From contig JAHLKD010000072.1 of assembly GCA_025526935.1 (NCBI GenBank), positions 62,001 to 126,000 of the forward strand: a DNA stretch of 64,000 bases. Reading direction: 5' to 3'. How positions within the stretch are numbered: position 1 is the first letter of the stretch; every line of letters starts with the position of its first letter. The notes under the pieces were generated by a model. That model was not told the DNA's origin, searched no databases, and was given only the letters and a program-made list of their open reading frames with translations. The stretch is from Cladochytrium replicatum (lineage: Eukaryota > Chytridiomycota > Chytridiomycetes > Cladochytriales > Cladochytriaceae). A program made the translations under genes and the position numbers. Shown here piece by piece: positions 46,978 through 58,789 of this stretch.

Positions 46978-47553
46978 GGCTCTGGGTTACGATCCTTTCA
47001 TCGATATCGAGCTACAGAGTCTGTCTCTGGAACCTACAGAGGCGACTGCCTCGAATGCGCCGCGCATTCACGAGACCTTGCATTTTTCGGGCAACTTTAG
47101 CCATCTCAACATCAGATGGTTTTCGCCGGACTCCAGTGTGACTGATTCCAACTCCGCAGTTTCAGATGCAATGACGCAACCGTTCATTCACTTTTGGCTA
47201 TTGTCTTCGGACATCGACGCGACAATCTGCCATCGTTTCTCACACGAAATTACAAGAGGGCCAAGAGATATTATGCTTTAAATATCATTTTAACAAAGTT
47301 CAATAACTGCTTAAGTACCGAAACATGTGTGCCGTGTCCATTATCATCGGCTGCTCAAGGTCGTGGCTTCAGCAGTAAGAATATATGGCACGGAGACTCA
47401 CCGGTTGCATTATATGCGGAGAAGCCGAATGTTGCGCGTCCATTAAACTCAGAGTGGGTCACCTGTATGCCGGTATCTGAGGAACTGCTATCGTTATTCG
47501 ATCGTCATAAAGACTCAATCTGGCATACCAACAACGTATATGTCGACATCTGA
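46978..47553 (+). CDS. Hypothetical protein in two overlapping frames
   Basis: ATG 46978 begins MALGYDPFIDIELQSLSLEP, followed by HETLHFSGNFSHLNIRW. This frame stops at 47281. A second frame overlapping it from about 47165 reads LLAIVFGHRRDNLPSFLTRN through PVALYAEKPNVARPLNSEWV to a stop at 47553. Both look coding, so an unresolved intron or a one-base frameshift probably joins them. A proteasome assembly chaperone was considered because of its small size and the ALYAEK end, but key motifs are missing. No function is assigned. Confidence 0.35.
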
Positions 47554-47963
47554 GCCGGCAGTGTCATCGTATTTGTAAGCTATTGCGTCGAGACTCGAGT
47601 TGTAAACTCTCTGTCGTGAGGACTTAACTGGTTTGTTTGGTAAAACACAAGTCCAGCATAACAACAAAAAAGTTCGAGAGCATTCCGTCCGATTGTTTGA
47701 ATACAATTCGTAGAAGTTTTTTGACTTTATATTCGAATGTTTTTGTCTCCCTAGAAACGTCATCGTCCATTAATTTTTTGTGTGTTAAGACAAGTTCTTT
47801 CCACAAGTTCTAACAATTATCCAGAGTCCGTTCCTCCCCATAAACATCACAAGCGACACAGAAAGTTTTTTCTTTTGATAAGAATTCTTCACTGGAAGTG
47901 TGTGTTTCTCCGAAAATTAGTCCAGCGCGCGCAATCAGCGTTTGCAATACAGTCAGCATAGTG
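47554..47963. other. 3' flank of the PP2A B'' gene with coding-like minus frame
   Basis: Minus-strand frames here read like protein (NLWKELVLTHKKLMDDD, TFEYKVKKLLRIVFKQSDG) but are broken by a TAG near 47810 and have no family match. This may be the long 3' UTR of the PP2A B'' gene or a small decayed gene. Confidence 0.3.
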
Positions 47964-50900
47964 TTAAAGCTCGGCGTTTTCGTTAGCAACATCCACCCCC
48001 CCATCCACGCCTCCGGCCAAATCAATTTCAAGTGATGAATCACGATGGCCCTTTCCACTCTTTGCCCGGCGCAGAACTCCGCTCCGACGATGAGAGGCTG
48101 AAATCAATTTCTTCGCATTTCCTGCTGACTCGATGACATAGTTGGGGTGATCCGCGTCTGAATCACTGGCAATACCGCTTGCGACGACACGTTTGCGGAC
48201 GGGATCACCAGAAACAAGCGAGACCCAGCCCATGTCCCGAATGTGACCATTTGAGCTAATGTCACTCCCATTTCCGCTTCCGGGTGAAGGAGCGCGAACC
48301 CTACGAGGGGCGCTTGATGTTCGAGGCCGCGGTCGCTTTCGAACCGAAGACCCCGATTCCCCTTCCGATGCTTCAATAACCACAAACTCTCCAGTTACGA
48401 CATGTCCAATGATATCTTCATCGTTGTCACCGTGGAGCTCTTCTTCAAAAATGATTTCAACTTCTTCCAACATGGTCTCACCAGCCTCCTCCTTTCCACC
48501 CTGTTCTTTGAGGTCAACCTTCGAGCAACTCGTAATCGTGTGATCGACAATATCATCATCGCTGCCTTTTCCCTCATTCGCCGAAGTATGCTTGTGCGAA
48601 TTTCGTTGGACCAAAAGCGAGGATGCCGTACTAACAGCTACTACGGAAATGTGAGCACCTATTTCGCAGGCGAATCCATCGGCCGCCAAAGCAAGGCCAT
48701 CGACGTTATTATTTTCCCTTCGCCGTGATATTGATGTGTTTTGAATCATCTGCGGGAGTCGGGAGACAGATCCGCCGCTATTCTCTGCAAGTTTCGAAGC
48801 AACTTTGCCTGATCCTTCGTGCTCAACTTCTTCAACCGACTCTTCTGTTGATTTCCCTCCAGCCCATGCCTCGAATGCGGAGGGCTCGTCCACTTCGTCA
48901 CGATCTGAAGTACTATCTCGCGCTTGATTGCTGCCAGATAAATCAATTTCGATTTCGTCATCAAAAGTGTGTGCGAGAAGTTCAAGGCTAATAACTCCGT
49001 TAAGATCTCCTGGGCGATATTGCATTGAGTAGCCACTGCTGGAACGGTAGTTCTGTTGAGATTCTTCGATAGCAAGCTCATCATAGGCACGTTCCGCGAA
49101 TTTTTCCCATCCCCTTCATTAAGTAATTAATTATTGCAAAAGCTTACACGAAATGACTTACTCTAGCTTTACCCTCCTCCCCTCTCTGTCAAGAATGTAC
49201 ACTTCGTCGTGCTCTCTGAACTGTGGATCAAACCGACGAATATACAGCTCGTAATGACGAAGATCGAATAGCATATCAAAGAAAAGAGAACATTGCTTGC
49301 ATCGCTTTAAGTCTCTCAACGTAATGAAATTGTCGTGTTGGGGCTTGACGAGATCGATCCTAACAGACCAAACTTTAGTTTAAAGCAAGCAAACTATCTG
49401 ATACTCACAGGGAGCACAAAAAGTCATTGAATTTCCAAGGATCGCTGTATCTCATATCCACCATCCTCTCAAATTGCTCTTCCCAGAACCACTGAAGCTC
49501 ATGGAAACTCAGCATACCATCCCCATCCCTGTCCAGTACTCTGAACCAAAATTCCACAGAAGACGGACTCTTTTTATCTTCTACCGACAAGATGAATGTG
49601 ATAAAATCACGGTAAGTGAGTTGACAAGAGGATGTGCCTCCGGGCCAAATTGTTCGTATATCTCGCCCTCCAGACTTCATGTTACGATAGACCTCCATTA
49701 CTCGGGCTGCACACCGTTTGGTTAATGCCCCTCCGTCATAGTGCTCAATAGCGGATTCATCGATTAGCATATCATGATCTTTATCATGTTCCCAGAACTT
49801 GCAGTAGATAACGTAAAAGTGCTTGTAAGAAAAGATGTGCCGAGTCTTGATGGCGCGACTTAAATTTAGAGATATGCATCGGTCAAAAGACAACATTTCA
49901 GTTACATACTGCATTTATGTCATCATCCTGTTCCAGTTTCCGCAATATATCTGCAAATCCTGTTTTCCTGAACTCTGATAAACTCATTGAATCTGTCCAG
50001 TTTCTTGTCTTGATATAAAAAAGCCTCGAAATAACCGTCTCAACTAAAAATAGGACCTTAGCAAGCTCTACTTCTTTTCGCAAGGGAAAGCATACCATAG
50101 CGCAACTGGAACACTGGCATGTCTGATAGAAACTCCAATCCTGGATGATGCTGAACTACGTCTGACCGATTGTTAGAAAAGTAGATAAGGACCATAGCAA
50201 GAACATCTACCTTCAAGCACAGACTCGAAATCCTCAGGCGTAAGAGCATGTGAATTCTTGCATCTCAATGCCCCGAAGCATATGGCTTCTTCATCCTTAA
50301 ACTGAGCGACGAGTTTCCCCCATGCTCTGCCGCCAAATTAGTCATCTCAAAATAATCGATAAGGCTGGATTATGTCACCTAGCGAATCCATCAAACGTGG
50401 CAGCTGGCACACTCATTTCTTCATCTTCGATTCCTGCTTGAGTTTCCGTCATCTTAGATCTCAAACTCCATGGTCGCCGAGGGTTGCATAAATCTGTCGT
50501 CGGAATGTTGCAATATGGCTCGCAACTCATTTCCAAACTTTGCTGAAACAACGCGGCATTGATATACCTTGGCAATCCACAGGCAATTGTAACAGCGATA
50601 AACTCAAGCTCTGTTAGACCTTGTTCATGGAGCTGTAGAGTTTGGCGGTGTCGTGCAAGACCAGCCAAGGGCGATGAGTTGGACGACCGTGGCGAGTTAG
50701 TGGAAGTTGTTATTGTGGACGCTGTTGCCGATGTCTTAGACGACGATTCACTATTGCTTTCAACAAGAAAAAGTCCGCGGATTCTCTTCTGTCAAAGAAA
50801 GTGTCAATGACAGCACTGTAAAAAAGAACATGCTGATGGCTTACCAGGAAATCGCTTTCCAACGCTTCAGTTCCTGGGAACTCTGTTCCCGGTGGAAAAT

Positions 50901-51453
50901 AAAATCGAGGTATCTCTGAGTTCTTGTCAGACGAGTGGTGAGCTCCCAGAACTGTCGCATTCCTTTCTGGTGTAGACTCAATACCAACATCCAAGACGAC
51001 GGAATCACCCATAACACCATCAAACCAATCATCATGATCCGAAGTTTTGGGAAACTCAACCAGCTGATCTGTGCTCAGTGGAAATGCAGATATAGAGTCT
51101 GAGCAAACGGTTGAAAACGAACTCCCTCTCGAAACAGCAGTGGACGGTTCAACTGCTCCTGCAGCGGATGCGACGTGACCGAGCGGTTGCTCATCCAACG
51201 CTGCTAGAGTCGCAAACTCACGAATGGGTAGAGTAGTATCAACTGAGATATTTTCGCTCTTATGCAGTGATGTCGAAATTGGCTCGTTACTACCCCGGAT
51301 TGATTTCTCACACACAGGGGTAGTAATAGGTTGTGGTGTCGGATGCTCCATTTTACGCACTTTCAATGCGTCCGAAAGGTCGATGCTTCCCTCCATAGGG
51401 CAATTGCAGGCAGGGGAGCTATCTGCACGCTCTGAGTTAAGATCGCACGACAT
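47964..51453 (-). CDS. PP2A regulatory subunit B'' (PPP2R3-type, EF-hand)
   Basis: Targets and regulates the PP2A phosphatase core in a calcium-sensitive way. The start at ATG 51453 (MSCDLNSERADSSPACNC) opens a disordered N-terminus. Conserved core: IPRFYFPPGTEFPG, then DTFFDRRES, LTELEFIAVTIACGLPRY, AWGKLVAQFKDEEAICF-type helices, VLEDVVQHHPGLEFL and VISRLFYIKTRNW. The EF-hand block reads FWEHDKDHDMLIDESAIEHY, then QLTYRDFITFILSVEDKKSP and WFRVLDRDGDGMLSFHELQW. The hand DRDGDGMLSFHE keeps the D-x-D-x-D-G ligand spacing. It continues with MVDMRYSDPWKFNDFLC, VKPQHDNFITLRDLKRC and REHDEVYILDREGRRVKLEG. After FAERAYDEL a 330-residue acidic, Ser-rich C-terminal extension runs to 47964, longer than is usual for the family. 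It has about ten introns, all short. Confidence 0.93.
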
Positions 51454-51539
51454 CGCCCGCTCAAAGCAAGCTACAACGAGAGCAAGTGAGTTGATTCATG
51501 TATGTCAAAGGACAATAAAGCGTACGCTATAGACTGTGA

Positions 51540-53190
51540 AGAATGTCGCTTATCGCCGTGCACGGGTTTCGGAACGCGTGTGATCTGGGCACGGACACTG
51601 ATCCGTGCGCTGGGTGGACAGAGACGCGTTCTGGCCTGATATGACAAGTTTCACGTGCTGCGCAGCGCACCAGGGTATGAGTTCGCCATTCCTCGGTCCT
51701 TCACTGTACATCGTAAAATGAAGCTTTGTCTCAACTGGTGCTGTCCTGCCCATCCCGACTGTTCCGAGTGTCCCACCAGCATTCCTTTTTCAAAAAAGAG
51801 AGTGTCTTGTGCGAGCCAGACGGGACCGCCGTGCTACTGAAGTTGTGCGGCTTCAACATTCCGAACCTCCACGCCCCGAAGCGTTCGTCCTGGTGCACGT
51901 GGCAACTGGGACATCCCTACCGCACGGGAGCAAAGAGACGCGCTCAAGTATGTCTACTTGCTTGGAGGCAAAGTGGCTCGAATTGGCGTAATCTCAGCAC
52001 ATCGATGTTCCTCGGCCCGGTGTGTGTGTGCAAAGAACGCATGTTTCAAGCACTTGACTCTCTCTGCCTGGGCGATCGTTTCCGAGTTTGGAATCAACTT
52101 ATTCTTGTCTGTGCTGATCAATGGAGTTCGTGGGGAGGTATCTAGCTAAGGGCAGCTTTCCGTAACAATCTCTTAACCTGCTTCAATACGAAAACTGGAG
52201 TGTGATACTGCGATGACCCCACAATATTTGGATGGTCGACAACAATTGAATGCGACCCTCGATATCGGTAACATATTTGATTCAATCTTCATCCGAAATT
52301 GCAATGTTGATCTTGGGTTCCAATTAAGCTAGGCCATCGACTCATACACTTGGTAATCGATAGAACATTGGAGGTCAGACCGCCTCTGGTCTACAAAGGT
52401 GGCCAAAGAAGTTCTTGAATCCGAAGAGCTTGTGGATGTCATGACCAAATACCACTACGTTTGCGATTGTAGCCTGAGAGACTGCGCAAGATGGGCTGTG
52501 CGTTGTGCCGAGGTGATCAAAAGGCATCGCAAAGCATTTTTTCGTTTAGAGAATGTGGTTAATTTGACAATCAATGCCGGTGCCATTATGCCCCTCTAAT
52601 TATTTGCTCAGGTTTTGCACCTACTGAAACGTACGAGCATTTGCTACGCTGGGCATCCTCAAGTGAAAGCTGTGCTGGCACTCTCATATGGTCATTGCGA
52701 TTTCACGCACGCGACGGCGGTCTTAACGTACATTCAGAAGATAAACATTTTGGGGATACCACTTTCCTGGCTTTCCAGAGAATTCTTCAAATGGGTTCAT
52801 TTGGACGAGGCAAAAGCAGTGGCGTTAATGCGATAGTACGCGCGAAGCAACCATTCATATTCTTCTCTGGACGATAGCAAGGTTAGAATGGAGTCGCCGG
52901 CTGTGGCGGGATAGCAACGGCCTGCGGTTTCGAGGTTCGACTGGAGCAAACGTGTATCGTGTTCTACGCGTGCGTCCTTTCAATCGCAAGGCTGGGAGGA
53001 ATTTGGAAGTTACTATGCAATGTTAAGCCAAGTGAAGCACAAGTTCCTCATGAGTGGGTACTTCGTGGATATTGCCATTGCAACTGTGCAGTCATGCAGA
53101 GAGCGTATGGAAGAGAGGGAGACAAAGTTGTACTCAACCCATTAACTGTGACGTAAATGCTATTGTCTGGAACAAGCATATTCTGGACGT
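51540..53190 (+). pseudogene. Decayed region, unidentified plus-strand gene fragments
   Basis: Between the PP2A B'' start and the MCM2 3' end are several protein-like plus frames broken by stops and shifts. They include NWDIPTAREQRDALKYVYLL (near 51910-51965), DCARWAVRCAEVIKRH (near 52475-52525), TETYEHLLRWASSSESCAGT (near 52625-52680) and HSEDKHFGDTTFLAFQRILQ (near 52735-52795). A faint resemblance to vWA/alpha-kinase proteins (RWAVRCAEVI..., FGDT...) was noted, but no catalytic motif is present. I do not recognise the gene. No intron model joined the frames, so decay is the simplest reading. Confidence 0.3.
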
Positions 53191-53199
53191 ATTCAATCA

Positions 53200-56100
53200 T
53201 CACAGATCCATTTCATCTGGACCGCCTTCATCGATGATTTTACGAATAACCTTCCGACCTCGATCCAATGTGAAGACTGACTTGAATCCTCGACTGTCAT
53301 AGTATGAGCGAAGGTCATGCACGTTCAACTCACGAGCCTTAATGTGAAAAACGTGTTGAGCAAAAACAAATCTCACACGTGAAGATCCTTCTACCTTTGC
53401 TTCAAGTTCCTCGATCTTAATTTCGACAACGTTTGGCAACGCAAAGGATCGATAATAAGCGAGCTTGATTTTATCTTGAACCAGCCTACTTAGTACGTGA
53501 TTCAAGAGCTCGAAGTTGTCTCGATCGTAGCGTAAGTATCGGTTGAATGCCTGGTTTGGTGACTTCGTAAAGAACTGCGGGAACGAGAGTTCGGGATAAC
53601 TTACCCTTTCCAAAGGCTTCCTTACCGAGTACTTCTGTGCCGTAACGAAAGATCGAATCATCACCGCACAAGCCCTTTCAATGTCGTCGTGCCGCACGAC
53701 GTCTCTCAGATGCATCCTTGCGAACGCCTCGGACATTCGCACGATTGATTCGATGTGCCTGACAGTGATGGGTATGCTTCCTCCAATCTGATTGTTTTGT
53801 TTCAATAACGATTGCAACACACTCAAACGATTGAAACGATGACTTACCAATGACTCTCTACGCAGGTCAGAGTACAAGCTGGCAATCTTGTCTTTGTCCA
53901 TATCAGCGATTCGTGGTACTACATTTTCCTTGGCAAACATGATGTACTTCTTCAAAAGCTCTTGTGGAATAATCTGTGAATGCTTTAGCTCAAATGATTC
54001 GCTCAATTCGACTCTAGCTTACATCAGGGTTCTGCTCTTTCGGCTGTTCTGCAATTGGTTCATTCGGAGCTTCTTGCTGTTGTTTTCTAATCGCTGCTCT
54101 GGTATCTGGATGACTCCGATTATGGCTTTCCACAACGAACCGTGCTAGCTGTTCATCAACGACAGGGTCGACCAGGTCTTGGACAACACAGAGAATGTCG
54201 AATCGAGACAAAATGGGTTCCGTCAATTCAACGTTTTGCGAGAATGGAATCTGTGCGTTGTAGCGCCCGCGCGTTGGATTTGCCGCTGCGATAACAGCAC
54301 AGCGTGCCTGAAGTGAGGTAACAATTCCGGCTTTGGATATTGAAATACTCTGTTGCTCCATAGCTTCGTGGATTGAAGTCCTGCAACAATTGTTGGTGAA
54401 AGTAAGAAGACTCTAGCTATCAGGAAACCAACCGATCTTTGTCGTTCATCTTGTCGAACTCGTCAATCATGCATACGCCCTTGTCCGCCATTACGAGTGC
54501 TCCACCTTCCAACGTCCACTCCTTGGTTACAGGATCTTTGTGAACGGCCGCTGTCAACCCCACAGCTGATGCACCTTGGCCAGTGGTATAAACTGCCCTG
54601 TGCATCGTCTTTTCAACGTATTTCAGAAACTGAGACTTGGCTGTTCCGGGATCTCCCAGTAGCAACACGTTGATATCACCTCTAATCCGGTGTTTTCCTT
54701 GAGGATTCTTGAACACTCCACCGAACATTGCTAGTGCAAGAGCAGTTTTGATATTCTCATGTCCGAATATAGAGGGCGCGATCGATTGAATAATCTAATG
54801 ATACGATTAACAATAGTAAATTATACATCATAAACTCCTACCCTTTGACGAATCCGTGGGTCACGAGCAAGCTGCCTGATCTCCCTAACGTCGTCTTCTG
54901 TCAGACGGAAGCTCGCGTACATGTCTTCTTTCTTCGAGATATGGTTTGCTTCGATAATGGTGCTGAATACGGGAAATCCATTCTTGGTGTTCAGACTCAT
55001 GTCAAAGTTGTTCCGATAAATGCCAGTTATTTCCTGTGATAATTGTTTAGTGAAGTCACAAGCACTTCTCAGAAATTTGTTTACAATCTCTTCACCCGGT
55101 CGCACGGAGTCAACTAGGTCCCACAACAGAATCACTTCCTTATGACGGGGCAATCGACCGGCCGGCACCGAGCCTGGAGATTCCTGTAAGGTGATCTTCT
55201 GATAATTTCGATACACCGTCTTAGCGTTCCATGATTGACTGGTCAGACAATGAAAAACGGTGACGCAGTAACAATACGAACCTCTTCATTATTGATGGAG
55301 AACGGGCCTTTTGATTGACATTCTGGACAGCTTCCCAACTTTATCTCTTGTGACAGGTCTTGAATGAAAGGTCCAAGGATATGGCCACACTTAACACAGT
55401 CGTATCTGACGTACTTCAACTGAGGGAAGACTCCTGTTCGGCGAGTAACTACCCCACCAACACGAACCAGCGAGTTGAGATGAGTCTGTCTGTTGAAGAA
55501 CGAGAAAATATTGGCGAAATATTGGGTTATAATATGCCCAACACTTACTTTAGATCGCGCAAAGAATCAACGATCGGTACTTCTGAAATTCGAACATGCA
55601 CTTCGCTCTTAATGAGCCCATACTCCTCGAAGCCGCTTAGAACCACATCATAAGCAACTTGATTGAAAATATCTAATATTTCCGCCGGCGAGTTCGAAAG
55701 GTAGTATGCGAGGATTGCGGAGGTGTCACGCAAATGCATAAAACTGACTTCCAAAGATTCACCGTTTGCTTTGTTGAGCTTGATTAGCATTTTCCATTGA
55801 TAAAACATCTCTAAACCACCTTCGCACATCGCACGGATTCGTTCACCATACACCGACAGCCCCTTCTCATCGACATATGTTGTTAGGAAATTAGCAAACT
55901 CGCTTCGAATGGTTTGTCGAGGTCCCTCCATCTGAACCCATTCAGACAAAGGACCTTTGATCTCCTGCAACGATTCCAATGGCAACTGCATTGCCTATAA
56001 TGTGATTAGAATGACAAGACTGGCGAAATTGCATCAACTGTTAAGTACCATTTCGTCGTTCGGGTCCAGCTCCATATCCCGTTCTTCGTCAAGCAAGTGC

Positions 56101-56722
56101 CTACGACGTATTCGAAGCGGCACGTCCTCATCTTCTTCGTCTGAATACAGAGTTAAACCTGATGTTGGTAATACTGGCACCGGGCTCTTACCGTCGTCCA
56201 AGTAAGCGGCTGGAAGCCTTCCTTCACGTCGCGCCTCTTCTTTATCACGTCGCTTCATCTTCGCTTCGGCCAACTGACGTAATTCGGGGTCCATCATATC
56301 ATATCCATCCTCGTCCATGTCCACGTCTTCGTATCTGTCCAAAGCCTCATTTTCTTTATAGTCACTGATTTTGGGTGTGTAATAAACTATCAATTAGCAT
56401 AATGATGTTCGGAATGTTATGAAGCCGTACGCCAAGATGTCACCGGCGAACAAGTCTTCTCCTTCTTCATCCTCGTCTTGCACATCGTCAAACGGCTCAT
56501 CCATCGGAGCAATTATGTCGCGATCATCGAAATCGGGTTCCGACAGAGGCGGTAAGCTGCTGGGAGGATCTTTCCGGACAGGGGAAGATGATTTTGGGTT
56601 GTCATCCTTATCGCGGAGAGGTCGTTTGCGGCGCGCCACTGCTACAGGTGAGCTTGAAGATTCCTGAGGAGTTTGGAATCAGCACTGCTCGCTCAGAAGC
56701 GCAGGAGAGCACCCACCACCAT
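53200..56722 (-). CDS. MCM2: MCM2, subunit of the MCM2-7 replicative helicase
   Basis: Loads at origins and forms part of the CMG helicase. A tiny first exon (ATG 56720-56722, Met-Val) and a 52-base intron (GTGGGT...CTCAG) precede [15 protein letters not shown]; this start is tentative. An acidic N-terminus ([15 protein letters not shown]) leads to the OB-fold region. The zinc-binding segment [11 protein letters not shown]...CPEC is near 55320-55400. The AAA+ core has [20 protein letters not shown] (Walker A), [20 protein letters not shown] (Walker B), [14 protein letters not shown] (sensor 1) and [18 protein letters not shown] (arginine-finger region). The C-terminus runs from [12 protein letters not shown] through [15 protein letters not shown] to a stop at 53200-53202. 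Short introns join in frame. It is intact, and its catalytic residues are conserved. Confidence 0.97.
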
Positions 56723-56829
56723 TTCGATCAGCAATGTTTGGGAGTGCTAATATATCCTAATATGGAAGTTTGTTACACTCGATTTATTGAATCGCAGATC
56801 AATCAATTCAAGTGCAATGGGAACCAAAT

Positions 56830-58363
56830 TTAGCAAAGGGGAGGAACATCAGGATCATCAATGAAAGATTCATCTAGTTGCGGAAGTTGTAATGCTTGCA
56901 CTGGGCGAATATCCTGAATGCCGTCAAATCCGTTCGAGAGCAACATCCTTCTACTCTTATTTTTGTCCTTCTCTGAGTTATTCGAGATATTCATTCCATC
57001 GCTTGCTATTTTTGTGTTCGTGCGTTTCCAGCGCGCTGATATATCCACCACTCTTAAGTTTGATTCAGATCCTTTCACCATGGTAATGGCCAGATGTCCG
57101 GTCGCAGTGCTTCGTTCACAATGAGTTTCAGAAGAGCAAACCTCCTCAGGAAGAAGAAGTTGCAGAATTTTCCCTTTCACCGTCACTCGGATCCATGTAG
57201 GATGCACGTCAACATCAATCTGACTGGTCTCCACAAACTTGCTGAGGCGTACTTGTAAAATGATGGCCCCATCAATATCTGTAAATGAGAAGCCCCATCT
57301 TCCTTGATTCTTCTGGAGTGGCCGTCCATCTTCTTTAAACAGAATCAATGCCGGTTTCTTCTTCTTAGGGTCCATCTCAGGTTTTGCGTCGTTCCTCATC
57401 ATTTCTAGATCTCTTGCTGCCTTTATGCGAGCTTCAGGTGAGTGCTCCGTCAGCTGGGTGTGGAAGTTCACGCGAACATTCTCAACGCTGAAAGAACACA
57501 TGATAAGTAGTGAGGAAAATGAAAAACAAAACGTCAAGCTACTCTTGGATTTCCTCCGTTTCAGCTGGCGTACATTTAGCGCATTGATCTTGACTCAATT
57601 TAGTGCTAGTCTCAACATTTATGCCCGTCTTCGCCAACTCGAACGAACATGATCCCGAGAATCTTTCGCTGAGAACCGGCCACTCTTGGACAGCATTGAT
57701 ACGTTCTGACTTTTCGATATCGCGACCATCTAATGCCTTTTTGGGGGGGCGAATTTTGGCACGGCAAACTTTCAAAATCAAAACAGCTGCAAACCTTGAG
57801 CTGGGGTAGAACGCAAATCACATAGTTTCGGTACCCTTCAAGCTCCGCGCATGGATTTCCAATTAGGTACCTTCTCGATTCAGACCTCTGCTGGGCAAAA
57901 AAACTATTATTGCTTACAGCTCTTTCAGGTGTATGTTCGTCTTCAAGCTTTCCACGCACGAAAGGTCTTTAACGAAATTCACAGTCAAATCCAATTTTTC
58001 CAGAGACTCGCATCCTTCAAGGTTTTCGATCACAGTAATGTTGTTCAGAGCGAGATTTAAATAGCGGAGCTCCTTTAACTTCTGTAAGTTCTCTATGAAG
58101 CGTTATTGGTCAACAGAAACGATCGAAGCGTCATTCATCATACCGATCTTTGAGATTAAGTTGTTCTGCATCAGCAAAATTTCCAGATGCCGACAATAAA
58201 CATCCAGGTTCTCAATTTTCTCCAGATCAAACTGATGCAATGCAATCTCTCGCAAAGACGTCAGTTCACCATCGTTGTGCTCGGCACGCGACTGCAGTAA
58301 CTCCTTGTTGACTGGAATATAAAGCAAATCAGTCAAAAAATGGGATAATGTTTGACCTTTCAT
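56830..58363 (-). CDS. DNAAF11: DNAAF11 (LRRC6/tilB), axonemal dynein assembly factor
   Basis: Cytoplasmic co-chaperone-like factor needed to preassemble outer and inner dynein arms of motile cilia. A two-codon-plus exon (ATG 58361-58363, MK) splices by a 45-base intron (GTCAAA...TTCCAG) to [20 protein letters not shown], then [17 protein letters not shown]. The leucine-rich repeats follow: [51 protein letters not shown]. The LRR cap [20 protein letters not shown], with [16 protein letters not shown], leads to the CS/p23-like domain: [40 protein letters not shown] and LQLLLPEEV. The C-terminal [13 protein letters not shown] ends at 56830. It is complete and intact, and its presence is the best evidence that this organism makes a motile flagellum. 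Confidence 0.94.
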
Positions 58364-58400
58364 CTTATACTTGACTTTCCCATTCTTCAAGGAACGCGAT

Positions 58401-58772
58401 AATGACGCGTCCAAACCAGAAGTGGCACAGCATTGGGTAGGGAGTGTGCACTCAGGCCACGGTGAAGCGAAGTTACGTCAGCTGAGAAATATTTTTCTTT
58501 CTCCTATACGATGGGAAGATGAGCCGGTTTGGACCATTGGTGCCAACAGCTTTTCGCGCAATGCAGAGGGAAACCCACACATCGCGGGAGCAGCTTTTAC
58601 GTTTTCTCAACAGAAATTTTGGAAACCCGAACCGATGGGAAACTATCTTAAAAAGTCCAGTGCTTCAGACTATGTTGACTTTTGGAAGAAAATCGACTTG
58701 CTCTGGGAGATAATAGCTGAAAAACTTGTGTCAGGTCATGTCGAGGATGCTTTGAGTGGAATTGACGCGTAA
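58401..58772 (+). CDS. Hypothetical protein, divergent from DNAAF11
   Basis: A plus-strand frame open until 58772 reads GEAKLRQLRNIFLSPIRW, then EPVWTIGANSFSRNAEGNPH, IAGAAFTFSQQKFWKPEP and DFWKKIDLLWEIIAEKLVSG. It looks coding, but the start is unclear: the ATG at 58401 soon reaches a stop in its own frame, so an upstream splice or another start is needed. The Trp/Lys pattern and the closing helix recall DUF1917 (C11orf68-like) proteins, which end in W..I...V..G, but this is weak. The 5' end lies less than 40 bases from the DNAAF11 start, so the two would share a promoter. Confidence 0.35.
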   Translation, partial: NDASKPEVAQHWVGSVHSGHGEAKLRQLRNIFLSPIRWEDEPVWTIGANSFSRNAEGNPHIAGAAFTFSQQKFWKPEPMGNYLKKSSASDYVDFWKKIDLLWEIIAEKLVSGHVEDALSGIDA

Positions 58773-58789
58773 GCTTGCAAGATGTCCAT

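Noticed and set aside
46978-47553. Proteasome assembly chaperone PSMG4
   Set aside because: Only a vague ALYAEK-like end and small size; the conserved N-terminal and central motifs are missing and the frames do not join cleanly.
52399-52880. Alpha-type protein kinase
   Set aside because: A few similar letters only; the ATP-binding and zinc-module motifs are not visible.
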